From the NCBI RefSeq assembly GCF_007565055.1, contig NC_044557.1:79375019-79439018 (forward strand): a stretch of 64,000 bases of DNA, given 5' to 3'. Below are positions 32,571-44,107 of the stretch, in pieces (position 1 is the stretch's first letter; every line of letters starts with the position of its first letter). Source of the DNA: Rhinopithecus roxellana (Eukaryota; Chordata; Mammalia; Primates; Cercopithecidae). A program made the position numbers and the translations under genes. The notes beneath the pieces were generated by a model, which had not been told where the DNA came from, ran no database searches, and saw only the letters and a program-made list of their open reading frames with translations.

Positions 32571-33312
32571 CTAGTAAGGTACTAAATAAAAGTGATCAGA
32601 AGAACAACCTTGGATTTCTTTTTCCAGATTTTAAAAATAAAACTTAGCTGTGATGTTATAGATTTTTATAGATGCTGTTTATCAGATTGAGATGCTCTTT
32701 TATTACAAATTTGCAAATTGTTCTTTTTTCCACCAATGGCTTTCAAATTGTTTGTATGTCTTCTCTGAACATATTGAGATGACTGTATGATATTTGTCTT
32801 TTACTCTGTTATCACCTTTTATTTTTAAATGTTTAAACCAGTATTGCATTACTGGAACTACCCTACTTAGTCATGATGATATCCTTCAATATGTGAATAA
32901 ACATTAATTTCCAAGCTTTTATTAAGGGCATTTGCATCTATGTTTACAAGAAAGACTGGTTTATAGTTATTGTTGCCGTAGTTTCTGTATATAATAGCTT
33001 TTTCTGGTTTTGCTATTGTAGTAATAGCCACATTTTTAAAAGTTTTGAATATGTTTTTTTACTCTTCTAACTTTTAAACTGCTTGTATAGTATTATTTAT
33101 TTTGTAAGAACTAAGAGTTTACCAGTAATATTATATCAGTCATTTAATTTAGGGAAAGTTTTACATTATTAATTAAACTCATTGAAAATACATTTTATAT
33201 TTATATTAATTATTGGATTGATTTTGGCAAGCAGGGTATTTTAAGCAACTTGTCCATTTTATCTTACTTGGCACAACATTTCCAAAATATTTCCTTATTA
33301 TCTTCTTTTTAA
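32571..33312 (-). mobile_element. Old L1 (L1M type) ORF2, second block
   Basis: Continues the antisense L1M after the ERVL. Landmarks: 'gagatgactgtatgatattt', 'aaccagtattgcattactgg', 'gggcatttgcatctatgttt', 'ctggtttatagttattgttg' and 'acttgtccattttatc'. It covers the RT palm and fingers of ORF2. No open frame survives. Confidence 0.8.
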
Positions 33313-34384
33313 AATTTTGTTTATATTTTAGTTTTAAGTTCTGGGGTATATGTGCAGAAGGTGCAGTTTTGTTATGTAGGTATACATGTGCCATGGTGGT
33401 TTGCTGCACCTGTCAACCTGTCATCTAGGTTCTAAGACTGCATGCATTAGGTGTTTGTCCTAGTGATCTCCCTCCCCTTGACCTGCAACCCTCGACAGGC
33501 ACGGTATGTGTAGTTCCCCTCCCTGTGTCCATGTGTTCTCACTGTTCAACTCCTACTTGTGAGTGAGAATATGCAGTGCTTATTTTTCTGTTCCTGTGCT
33601 GTGTTAGTTTGCTGAGAATGATGGCTTTCAGCTTCATCTGTGTCCCTGCAAAAGATATGATATCATTTTTTTTATGACTGCATAGTATTCATGGTGTATA
33701 TGTCCCACAATTTCTTTACCCAGTTCATCGTTGGTAGATATTTGGGTTGGTTCCAAGTCTTTGCTATTGCAAAGAGTACTGCAATAAACATACATGTGCG
33801 TATGTCTTTATAGTAGAATTATTTATAATCCTTTGGGTATATACCCAGTAATGGGATTGCTATGTCTAATGGTATTTCAGTTTTTAAATCCTTCAGAATT
33901 GACACACTCTCTTCCATAATGGTTGAAGTAATTTACACTCCCACCAACATTGTAAAAGCATTCTTATTTCTCCACAGACTCGCCAGCATCTGTTGTTTCC
34001 TGACTTTTTAATAATCGCCATTCTTAAGTGAAATGGTATCTCACTGTGATTTTGATTTGCATTTCTCTAATGATCAGTGATAAGCTTTCTTTCACATGTT
34101 AGTTGGTCACATAAATGCCTTCTCTGGAGAAATGCCTGTTCATATCCTTTGCCCACTTTTTGATCGGATTGTTTGTTTTTTCTTGTACATTTGTTTAAGT
34201 TCCTGGTTGATTCTGGATATCAGACGTTGTAAAATGGGTAGATTACAAAAATTTTATCCCATTTTGTAGGTTGCCTGTTCACTCTGATGCTAGTTTCTTT
34301 TGCTGTGCAGAAACTCTTTAGTTTATTAGATCCCATTTGTCAATTTTGGCTTCTGTTGAAATTGCTTTTGGTGTTTTCTCTGGT
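33313..34384 (-). mobile_element. 5'-truncated L1PA-like element
   Basis: Antisense 3' UTR ('aagttctggggtatatgtgc', 'tatacatgtgccatggtggt', 'ctccctccccttgacc'), then the ORF2 C-terminal region up to 'ttttggtgttttctctggt'. Less diverged than the L1M around it, but with several indels. It splits the L1M at its RT/linker region. No exact target duplication was found. Confidence 0.85.
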
Positions 34385-36375
34385 GTGATATCTTATTTTA
34401 TTTGTGATAGTGCTAATTTTATCTTCTATCTTACTTTTTTGATCAGCTAGTTAGACATATATTAACTTATCTTCTTTAAAAAAACAGCTTTTTGTTTTAC
34501 AAATTTTCATTATTTTGAATCTTTGTTTTATTTTGATTTCCACTTATTATATCTTTCCTTTAACTTAGTTTGAATTTGATTTGCTGTCCTTTTTCAAGTT
34601 TCTTAAAATAAATGCTTAAGTCACTGTTTTGAGATGTTTCTTTTTTTCTTATATGAGCATCTAGCACAACAATTTTCTTCCTACATTGTTTCAGCTGCAT
34701 CCACAAATCTTGATAGACAGTATTTTCATTCTCTTTTGGCAAAACAAACAAACAAACAAATCCAATTTAACTTGTGATTTATTCCTTGCTTCTTAAAATA
34801 TATGTTATTTTTAATTTCCCTTCAGACTTCCTCTTTTTTAAATGTATCATAAATCCCCGCATGTTCAGGGATTCTCATCTATTATTGGGTTATTATGTAT
34901 ATCATGAAATTATTTCATGTTGTTTTCCAGCTTTCTATATTCTTGCTGATTTTCTGTCTGTTAACGCCATCAGTTGCTTAAAGGAAGTTGTTGGAATCAT
35001 CAACTACAATTATGAATTTGCCACTTTCTCCTTTCCATTCCATTTACTTTCATTTCATGTATTTTGAGATTCTGATGTTCAATGTATAGACATTTAGAAT
35101 CATTATGTCTTCAGGGTAGATTTTGTTATCACTATATAACATTATTTGTTGTCTTCAGTACTTTTCTCTGTTCTGACTTCTACTTTATCGGATGGTAACA
35201 CATAGCCTCCTGTTTTTTTTTAATTAATATTTGCTATATATGTTTTTTCAACTTACCAAACTAATTGAATTTAAAGTGACTTTGTTATAAACAGCATATG
35301 ATTAGGTCATGTGTTTTGTTTTATACTCTGTCAATATATGTCTTTTGGTTGATTATTAATGTAATTTACATGGAAAGTGATTATTGATATATTAGTGCTT
35401 TAAGTCTACCTTTTTTATTTTAAACTTTTCTTTTTGCTTCATCAGGTTCTCATTTTTGTTTTTATTTTTTTACCTTCATACAAATTACATGAGCGTATTT
35501 TGAGGATTCCACCTTGATTTGTTTATTGTGCTTCTGAGTGTGTATCTTTGCATACTCTTGTTGTTACAGTCATTGCTCCTGGTATTCTGATATAAATGTG
35601 TGATTATTAGTCTAATTGCATTAAAATTTTACTACTTTGGGTCAAGTGTAGAAAGTCTTACTTCCATTTAGCTCTTTTCAACATGTTGCTTTGAAATATA
35701 ATCACCATGCGTATTAGGTGGTATTAACAAGTTATGTTTCTATCATCAAATATAATATACAAAAGACATTTGAAAAGGGTGGTCTATTTCATGCTCTTAT
35801 ATTACTGCTCTTTTCATCATTCCTTCCTTCCTTCTGACTTCGATATTATTTCTTTTGTCATTTCCTTTATCTTTAAAGAACTTCTTTTAGCCCATACTTA
35901 AAGGTAGATATGCTATTGACAAGGGTGTCTTTATTTCTCACGCATTCTTTAAGGATAGTTTCATCAAACAGAATTTGTAATTGATAATTCTTTTCTTTCA
36001 GCATTAAAAAAGACATTGACATTTTCTTTTGCTCTCCATAGTTTCTGATAAGAAATTCACTGTCTTCTGAATTATTTTCTTGCTAGTGACAATATGACAT
36101 TTCTTTCTGGATGTTCTGAAGATTTTTTTTCTTTGTCTTTAGTATTCAGCAGTTTAATAATATGTCTTGCCCTGAATTCCTTTGGGTTTATCTGCTGATG
36201 ATTTTCTTAATTTGATATATTTGTATGTCATATCTTTCATTAAATTTGGAAAGGTTTTAGCCAATTTTTAATATTATTTATTTCAACACCATCTTCTTTT
36301 GTGTCTCCTTATAGTACACCTATAATGTGAATGTTGGCTCTTTTGGGTTTTTTCCCTGCAGGTCCCTAAAATACT
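34385..36375 (-). mobile_element. Old L1 (L1M type) ORF2 endonuclease part and ORF1
   Basis: Antisense order continues: RT fingers ('aacagctttttgttttac'), linker ('tttcaagtttcttaaaataa'), endonuclease ('gtatagacatttagaatcat', 'ggatggtaacacatagcctc'), then ORF1-like text ('ctttctttcagcattaaaaa', 'ttagtattcagcagtttaat', 'acctataatgtgaatgttgg' near 36320). Together with 26330-26898 and 32571-33312 it forms one long old L1 of several kilobases. Confidence 0.7.
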
Positions 36376-36447
36376 ATTAATTTTTAAAATAAATTTTATT
36401 GTATACATTTTAGGTATACAACACAATGTTATAAGACACGTGGTAAA

Positions 36448-36478
<31 letters not shown>

Positions 36479-36620
36479 AAAATATGAATATTATGGCAAA
36501 ACAAATTAACATATCCATCATCTCACATAGTTTTCATTTCCCCCCCATAACAAGAGAAGCTATAATCTACCCATTTAGCAAAATTCCAGAATATAATACA
36601 CTAATTTATAATGTTAATAT
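36376..36620 (-). mobile_element. Old L1 3' UTR fragment with (TG)n
   Basis: Antisense text 'aaattttattgtatacattt' ... 'attaacatatccatcatctc' is a common L1M 3' end. About 13 TG units (36449-36475) interrupt it. Confidence 0.6.
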
Positions 36621-36639
36621 TATACATTAGATGAATCTA

Positions 36640-36830
36640 CCTAAACAAAGGTATTTATTTTCCTAAATCCAAGTTACACCCTTTGAAATAAGGAGACAAT
36701 AATTATGTCTACTTTTAAAGGCTGTTTTATAATCAAAATAATATAATCCAATTTAAAATACAATGTCGGGCACAAAGTTAGTATTAAATTCACATTAGCT
36801 GATTACTATTACTGTTACTATTTACTTACA
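36640..36830 (+). mobile_element. MIR SINE
   Basis: The run 'ataaggagacaataattatg' ... 'acaatgtcgggcacaaagtt' ... 'ctgattactattactgttac' follows the MIR core-to-3' order on the plus strand, strongly diverged. Confidence 0.55.
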
Positions 36831-38483
36831 TACATCACACTGTTTTAAGTTTCCTGAGTGTGGTTATACGTGTATTGAGGGCTTTAAACATTTTGAATTC
36901 TCAAAAAGGTGAGTGACAATAATGACCTCACCATATCTAAAGGTTGTTATCACTGGGAAAGGAAGGCAATATTGCTGTTGGTGTTTTTATGTCAACAAAT
37001 AAACTTTATTCTTCTGAGGGTGACCAGAACATATAATCTGGTATCTCAGGTTGGTATAGGTTTTCAGTGACTTTTTAGAAAAGCAAAGGTCTACCTTTTA
37101 TTAGGAAAATTGATCTTGGATCTTAAAGGTCAACAAAGTAAAGACTTGACTTTAGTTGCTAAGAAACCTACAAAATAAGCTGCATGTAAGATACTGTATC
37201 TACTTTATGAGTTAACCCCATCTAGATTTGAACCTGTGATTTCTGAGAGCCTGCGCACTTTAAGTCCAAACATTTCCTTTCAGCTATGAAAAACGACGTT
37301 TTAAAATTACAAAACACACTTTAAGGAATGGCTTTCTTAAATTAACTGCATTCAACAAGAGAGTGTAAAAATCACTGTGCTGCAAGACAGGTGGTAGCAT
37401 TGAATTTACTGGTGCAGACCCATAGTGCCATTCCCTTCAGCTAGAGAAGACATGAATGTGCCTGACATTCTGGCATCTAGCCAAGATCAGGAGCACTTTG
37501 CTGTCACATTCAGCTTGTGCAGTTCATGCACATTTCTCTAATGCTTTAGAAAAATAAAAATTTAATGCAGAGAATTCAGTGAAAGATGGCAAAAGAAATC
37601 GACATTTTCATAGCCTTCCTGCCTGAAACCTACTGAAGTGAATAAAAAGTAGAGACAAAAACTGCCTCTATGCTTAAGAAGTGCCATAACCTCATAGAGT
37701 CAACTCAGAAGTGTATCGGTCAGCTACAAAAAAATTTGGACCAAATTGAAAAGCTCTGGGTATCGGTAGACATATCTCCATTTGGAAAGAATGCATGGTA
37801 TGGTAGACAAGAAAGGGAGTTATAAAGTAGTCTACTAAGAGCTCCTAGCTGGAGAGATGAGACTGTGGATTGAACAGTTTACAGGAGAAAAAAGGAAAAC
37901 ATCTTGTAGAATTAATTCTATGACAATAAAATGGCAAGTTGAGGGAAGAGATATTTAATATATAAACTTCCTAGACAAGTCATATTGTATTTTCAATTGA
38001 TTTTCTCCCCTCAAGGAAAATCCTGATATAAAAGAAACTGTACACTGTAACTTCTGACCAAAATAACATGAGCAAAGAGACATGTTTACATATCTGTAGA
38101 GGTCTGAGCTTTCATCCAGGTGTTCAACTCTCTGCCAGTCACAGGAGTGAGAATAGTGGAAGAAGCCCATTTGGTTAGAGTATTCAATAAATTTAAAGAG
38201 AAATTACTTGATGGTAAAATTCACTAGTAGTCTCAGCTTCTTTTCTGTACTCCTCAATCAAATAAATGGCTAAACAATGTATACAACCCACCAATTCTCA
38301 TACTTAAAATTTAATTCCTTTAAGACTAAAGGATACTTCTGAGAGAGGGGGACGAAGAAGAGGAGTTGGGAAATAAAAATAATAATTTTTTAAAAAACAT
38401 CTCACATTACTAACATCATTCTTAAACAGAGAGTGAGTTCTTTTTGGAATTCTATAACTTAAGAAGAAGAAAAAAAACCAAAA
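36831..38483. other. Unassigned non-coding sequence
   Basis: 'agatttgaacctgtgatttc' at about 37224 looks like an antisense MIR end (37150-37275), weakly supported. Nothing else recognised. An open frame at 38170-37955 (minus, 71 codons) has no recognisable features. Confidence 0.35.
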
Positions 38484-38792
38484 TGCTGGATGTGGTGGCT
38501 TATGCCTGTAATCGCAGCACTTTGGGAAGCGGAGGTGGGTGGATCACAAGGTCAGGAGATCGAGACCATCCTGGCTAACACAGTGAAACTCCGTCTCTAC
38601 TAAAAATACAAAAAATTAGCTGAGCATGGTGGCAAACACCTGTAGTCCCAGCTACTTGGGAGGCTGAGGTAAGAGAATCGTTTGAACCCAGGACTCGGAG
38701 CTTGCAGTGAGCCGAGATTGTACCACTGCACTCCAGCCTGGGTGACAGAGTAAGACTCTGTCTCAAAAAAAAAAAAAAAAAAAAAAAAAAAA
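38484..38792 (+). mobile_element. Full-length AluY-like element
   Basis: Both monomers are complete. It carries 'gagaccatcctggctaacac' and 'ggagcttgcagtgagccgag', which point to AluY, plus a 28-A tail. The flanks 'accaaaatg' and 'accagcatg' may be a decayed target duplication. Confidence 0.9.
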
Positions 38793-41700
38793 GATAAACC
38801 AGCATGACACCAATGCAAAAATTAATACTTGGTAGAGAAAAATAATAGAAAGTAAAAGAAAATCATGTATATGACAAACACAGTCACAGTCATTGTAAAA
38901 GAAAATATATAATAGCTGAATTAAAATAATAAATTTTATTATAATTTCAAATTTTGAGTATTAATAATACAAAACAAAAAATATAGAATGACATGAAATC
39001 TGATCCATGTTAATTTAAAAATAATTTTAGGTGAAAAAACAGCATCAAATTTCAACTTCTCTAAAACCAGCATGAAGTACAAATTACCTAATACAAAATT
39101 GGAATAAGACATAGGCAATATTTTCAGAAAATTATACGTAACTCAAAGGAAAGGCATAGAAAATTACATGTTAATATTTTTCAAGTTATTTGTTACATAA
39201 ATATTACATGAGTATGATGGTGTTTGCTCCTCTTGCCCTTCTCTTTCTGTTTCAACATTTACAAAGAGTAAGTTTCATTCTTTCTTTCCAGTTGTAGTCT
39301 CATCGGCCATGTTATGGCACCTGTTTGTAGCTCCTTAATTGTGCCACCACAAGTTAAGTGTGGCTAATCTGGTTGGTGAACAGATTATGCACAATAATCT
39401 CTGTTTTATTAATGAGTTGAAGTACCTCTTCCAAAGACAGCCCTCTTGCTAGTTTTTCTTTTGCTTCTTGAACACAACCTCAGCATGTTCCATGTTGCTC
39501 CCTGTTTTTCCTTCTGTTTGTAGGAAGTGCATGTAAAGCACAACTGCTGTTCTCTTTACAGTAAAACCTTCTTTCTGTTAACTTGTTCTTTCCAATTTAG
39601 GAAAAAGGGCTAGGAAGACTTAGGCCAGCTTCAATACTGTATTCACCACCAATTGTTTATCAGAAATCTTGAATTTTGATGGGTGGTTTACCAAATGTAT
39701 ACAGCAGTATTTTGGTTTTTACTTGGCTAATGATCCTTACATATACGCTCTACTAGATAAGAAGAGAGGTGATGGGATCATGAAACTATAACAGAGAACT
39801 GAGTTCCAATAGCAGGATAATAACTTTTTTTAAGAAGTTAAAAAAGATTGAAATTAGATTAAAAATTTCAAAGAAATAAACTTCCCTGAAATGTAAGAAA
39901 AACTAGATCTGTAGAAAAAAGGAATCAACTTGCTTCAGAAAAAAAAAACATTAATAATGAATGTTGAACACAGGACAATATTATAATAAATTTAATGGAA
40001 TTCAACAATAAAGAAAGAATTTAACAAGTGTATTCAGGGAGAAGAAACAAGTAACTTAAAGAAAATACACACATATGCACAAAGAATGATCATAGGCTTT
40101 TTTAATATCAGTATTATATGTCTTGAGGTGATGACGCACATCTAGAGTTCTGACAGAAAATAAACATGTAACTAGATTGTCTTTTAAATTTGAAGAAAAC
40201 AGAATCATATCCTCAAGTATGCAAGAAGGAAAAATGTTTAGTGTTTGGTGTATATCTTAAAAATATGCATACATTATATCCAATTAACTACAAGGAAATG
40301 AGGAATAAATATTCCCCAAATGGGAAAATCATGCCATAAAATGGCCTGTGGGTGGAGTTTCAATACATTTAAATCCAAAATTAATTACAAATAATATCTG
40401 TAATTAAGTCACAACAGAATGTTTTAATATAAAGTGTACTACAATTAACAAAAGTTTGAAAAGACATTAAACAATATATACAAATGAGAAGGTGGTAAAC
40501 TAAGAAAATGGCCACTAAAAATATGCCATAAAGAAGCTCAAGAACAAAAAAATTTGATTGGCAAAGTGTAAGTGTGCTATGTTCCCCATTTTTCATGACT
40601 CGAGTCACTAATGCTAAATTTGATAAACTAATAAACACAGGTTTAAACATGCAATTTTCAGTTTTTATGTTGGTAAGGCACTAAAAATCACAATACACAT
40701 GAATTTTCTCAGGTGGAGGTTAGGCAAAAAGCCACACACCATATTACAAAAGCACAAAATCAAAGGGAATAGCAAAATAAACATGACATAAGAACACAAA
40801 AGACCAAATTTATCTCTTAAAATAATAAATGAGGTTGTGATAAGCTCTGAAAGAAAAATTTTAGACACGGTGATAATACAACTAGAAATAAAAAACAGCA
40901 ATGTACCATCTACAAGGCAATCTTGCCTGAAAGCAACAGAACTGAAAAACAAGTGTGAAAAGGTGCACAATGATTTACCAAATAAAAACAAACCTAAAGA
41001 AACAAGGATCATAATATTTATATGAAGGTATTAAAATCCAAGCATTTTGCAATAACTCAAACAAAGAAAAAGACTTTAATATAATAAAAGATTCTATGCA
41101 CAACAAATATGTAACTTTTCCTAATAAACATAGCAATGAAATGTATGGAGAAAAAATCCTAGCAATATAAGGAATATGGACAGAATTTGTAGACTAAAAT
41201 TTCTAACTGGGCAATTTGAAAACAATGTATATTTTAACATAAGAAATATGTAAGTGTGTTAGTGTATGTATATGTATGGAATATATATATAACTATCCAT
41301 AAATGCCTGTAATATATATATTTCATGCACACACATACACACATTCTGTAAAGACAGAAAAAAATTAATTCTGAAAATGGACATATAGTACAAAATATAT
41401 TTACTTCATTATAATAAAAATAAATATAATTATCAAAATAGAGAAAGAAAACAATGCCCTGTAAATTACAATATATGTGTTATAAGCAAAGTTAAGAGAG
41501 AAACAGAAATAAACCACAGAGAAATATTTTAAAAACTGTTATAATCAATAAAATGATACACAGATGGAAATTTTTAGCAAAAGTCATGTATGAGAAATTC
41601 AAAAATTATTTCATGCAGGTAGCAAAAATTAGGAAGAAAATAACTAAATATCAATACTAGAGCCTAACAATATATTTCATATTTTCAATTAATGATATAA

Positions 41701-42099
41701 ATAACATAGATAATCAAATAGTATGTAAACATTTTTTAAAAATAGTGCAGCACATCTATATTTATTGAACAGATAAAAGAATATGCTGAGAAAAGCCTTT
41801 CATTAGGCACAGAAGAGCCTGCCTAGTTATTCTGGCTGATAAACTCTGAGGGTCATGAGAGCTGGGACTACTCTTACAGCTCGTGATCAGCAATGAATCC
41901 CTAATCCTAACACCACAGTGGAGCTGTTTAAAGTTACATGTTACTTTTGACAAAGTGATATGAACTATGGGCTTTTTCTCCTGGGAAGCTTGAAACCCAA
42001 TTATAGGGTTCTATGGGCCCCTGATTAAGAACCCTTGGTACTAGTAGATGGTAGTGTGAATTCCAACATCAAATTTAGTGTGTTTGGACACTCATTCTG
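38793..42099. other. Long AT-rich non-coding stretch
   Basis: No cellular gene or clear element. 39780-41680 is A-rich on the plus strand and may be a very old L1/HAL1 relic (weak). 39210-39680 is of more even composition. On the minus strand it has a short leucine-rich stretch, broken by stops, whose origin I do not recognise. TA-rich microsatellite-like patches lie at 41255-41345. Open frames at 40381-41012 (minus) are hydrophobic by AT bias only. Confidence 0.35.
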
Positions 42100-42280
42100 T
42101 GAAATGGGAACAGTTCACCGCATTTGGTAATTATGAGTGCTGAGTGAGTTCATACTCACAAAGGTTTAATAGCCAGAATATACTAAGTGCTAAATGCATA
42201 TATGGAATTTTTAACTAGCACTGTACCTGGCACATTGTACAACAGTTCAACAAATATTTATTAAAGGAATAAGTAACTGG
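42100..42280 (+). mobile_element. MIR or L2 3' end
   Basis: Ends 'gcactgtacctggcacattg' and 'caacaaatatttattaaagg', the shared 3' pattern of MIR/L2 on the plus strand. Too diverged to choose between them. Confidence 0.55.
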
Positions 42281-43315
42281 TCTTACCTACTTCTCAGGAT
42301 TGTGAATGTCAGATCAGTGGCATAACTTTGAAGATTATAAAGCAACAAATGAAGAATTCTTGTCTCATTCTGGGGCTTTGGGGATGTTCACAGAACGTAA
42401 ATCATAGCTCTACCATAAACATAGTGCTTCTTTTGCAAGATTCACTATGGTGTTTGCTTCCATCTAGCAACGCCCTTCAATTAAGTTGACTTTTTGGCAT
42501 ACTTTACATTTCCATGCTATTATACGTCTCTCATGTGTCCCTATTCTCTTTTTTAATCTTAAGAATCTTATGTTTTCAATACAACCAAATGCAGAAGTTC
42601 AGTTTCGGACACTGAAAGCTACTCCAATGTTTTGGAGAATTCTGACATCGTAGGTTCTAAAATGAGATATGAGCAGAAACAAGAGCTCTTGGTTGGAGAA
42701 TCATACTTTCTCCTTTCTTTCAATATGGTGAGCCAGACAAGAGGTTGTATTTTCTTCAAGATGTGTGTTATCTGGAAATAAAATAAGAACAATTTAAACT
42801 TATTTATATCATGAGTTTTTAGACATTATAACAATATATCTTTGATATAGCAATTTCCTCATTTGTTTGAAAAATTTCAAACATATATGATGTTTGAAAG
42901 GATAATAAAGGGAGATGTATCCTCCATTTAGAATAAACAGTGTAAAATTCTGCCATGATTTGCTTGTTCTCAGCAAGTTGCAGTTATTATGGCATTACCC
43001 TAAGCAGTTTAGCACGCATTACCACACAAACACAATGCTATGATCACATCTAAGAAAATGACAATAATTCCATAACATTATCTAAATTCACTAAACAAAA
43101 TTCCCTAATTTAAGACAATTTGAGAATCAAAAAGGAAAACTAAAGAATTGAAAACTAAAAAACAAAACCCTAAAGATTATTTAATTATAAGTAATCTTTG
43201 AATCCATAGACAGAAAACGAGAGGGTGGTGTTTCTGTGCAGAAAACGCCAGATAATACACAAAGAAGAAATAGCAGTTTTTTTTTTTTAATTGACATTTT
43301 GTAATTCTTGTGGAG
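42281..43315. other. Unassigned non-coding sequence
   Basis: 42840-43100 ('ttctgccatgatttgcttg', 'tgacaataattccataacat') looks like a widespread ancient primate repeat that recurs in weaker form at 59550-60060. I cannot name it. No open frame of note. Confidence 0.35.
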
Positions 43316-43799
43316 AGCAAAATAATTGCTTTCCAAAGATATCTAGGTCCTAAATTCTGGAGCCTATGAATGTGTCACTTTACATGACAAACGAGATTTT
43401 GTAGATATAATTAAAATGTGACCCTGAGATGGAGAGATTTTACTGGATTGTCTAGGTAGGTCCAATCTATTCATATTGGTCTTTAAAAGCAGAGCGTCTT
43501 TACCAGCTGTAGTCAGAGGAAGATGTGACTATGGGAGGAGAGTTAAAAAGACACAAGATGAAAAGGACTTAACCTGATGTCACTGCACTTAAAGATGGAG
43601 CAAGGGTTCACTAGCCAATTCTTGTGAGTAGCTTTTAGAAGCTGGAAAAAGACAAAAATACAGATTCTACCATAGTGCCTTTAGAAATGAATGACGCCCT
43701 GCTAGCCAGTAGATTGTAACCTAGTGAGACCTGCATCAGGATTCTAACCTTCAGATTTCTAACTGTAAGGTAATAAACTTGTGTTGTTTTAGGCTGCTA
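43316..43799 (+). mobile_element. Ancient ERVL/MaLR-type LTR, 5' portion
   Basis: The order is 'gcaaaataattgctttcc', 'gtgaccctgagatggagaga', 'caatctattcatattggtct', 'gctggaaaaagac', then 'ggtaataaacttgtgttgtt' with the poly(A) signal. It matches a common placental LTR type. It is cut by the full-length L1. The remaining LTR end lies at 50068-50105 (after the target duplication) and ends '...aactaatacaa'. Confidence 0.65.
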
Positions 43800-43822
43800 G
43801 ATATGTGGTCGTTTTATTACTA

Positions 43823-43878
43823 TTTTTTTTTCATTGTTTCCTTTTCTTCCCAGGGTTATTGTAAGTGTTCTCTTTTTT
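43823..43878 (-). mobile_element. 3' transduced segment between two A tracts
   Basis: Minus strand: L1 tail A6 (43878-43873), then 41 nt (43872-43832), then A9 (43831-43823), then a few bases to the target duplication. Read-through of the L1 poly(A) signal at the source locus would give this structure. The 41 nt should match DNA just downstream of the parental L1. Confidence 0.65.
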
Positions 43879-44107
43879 ATTATTATTATACTTTAAGTTC
43901 TACGGTACATGTGCATAACATGCAGTTTGTTACATATGTATACTTGTGCCATGTTGGTGTGCTGCACCCATCAACTCGTCAGCACCCATCAACTCGTCAT
44001 TTACATCAGGTATAATTCCCAATGCAATCCGTCCCCCTTCCCCCTCCCCGTGATAGGCCCCAGAGTGTGATGTTCCCCTTCCCGAGTCCAAGTGATCTCA
44101 TTGTTCG
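43879..44107 (-). mobile_element. 3' UTR of the full-length L1
   Basis: Contains the G-rich tract (GGGGAGGGGGAAGGGGGA on the minus strand, about 44046-44029), then two copies of a GACGAGTTGATGGGTGC block, then 'gcacatgtaccgtagaactt'. The G-rich tract can form G-quadruplexes in L1 elements. Confidence 0.9.

Noticed and set aside
37210..37270. tRNA gene suggested by 'gatttgaacctgtg'
   Set aside because: No matching acceptor, D and anticodon arms. The motif is the tRNA-derived end of an antisense MIR.
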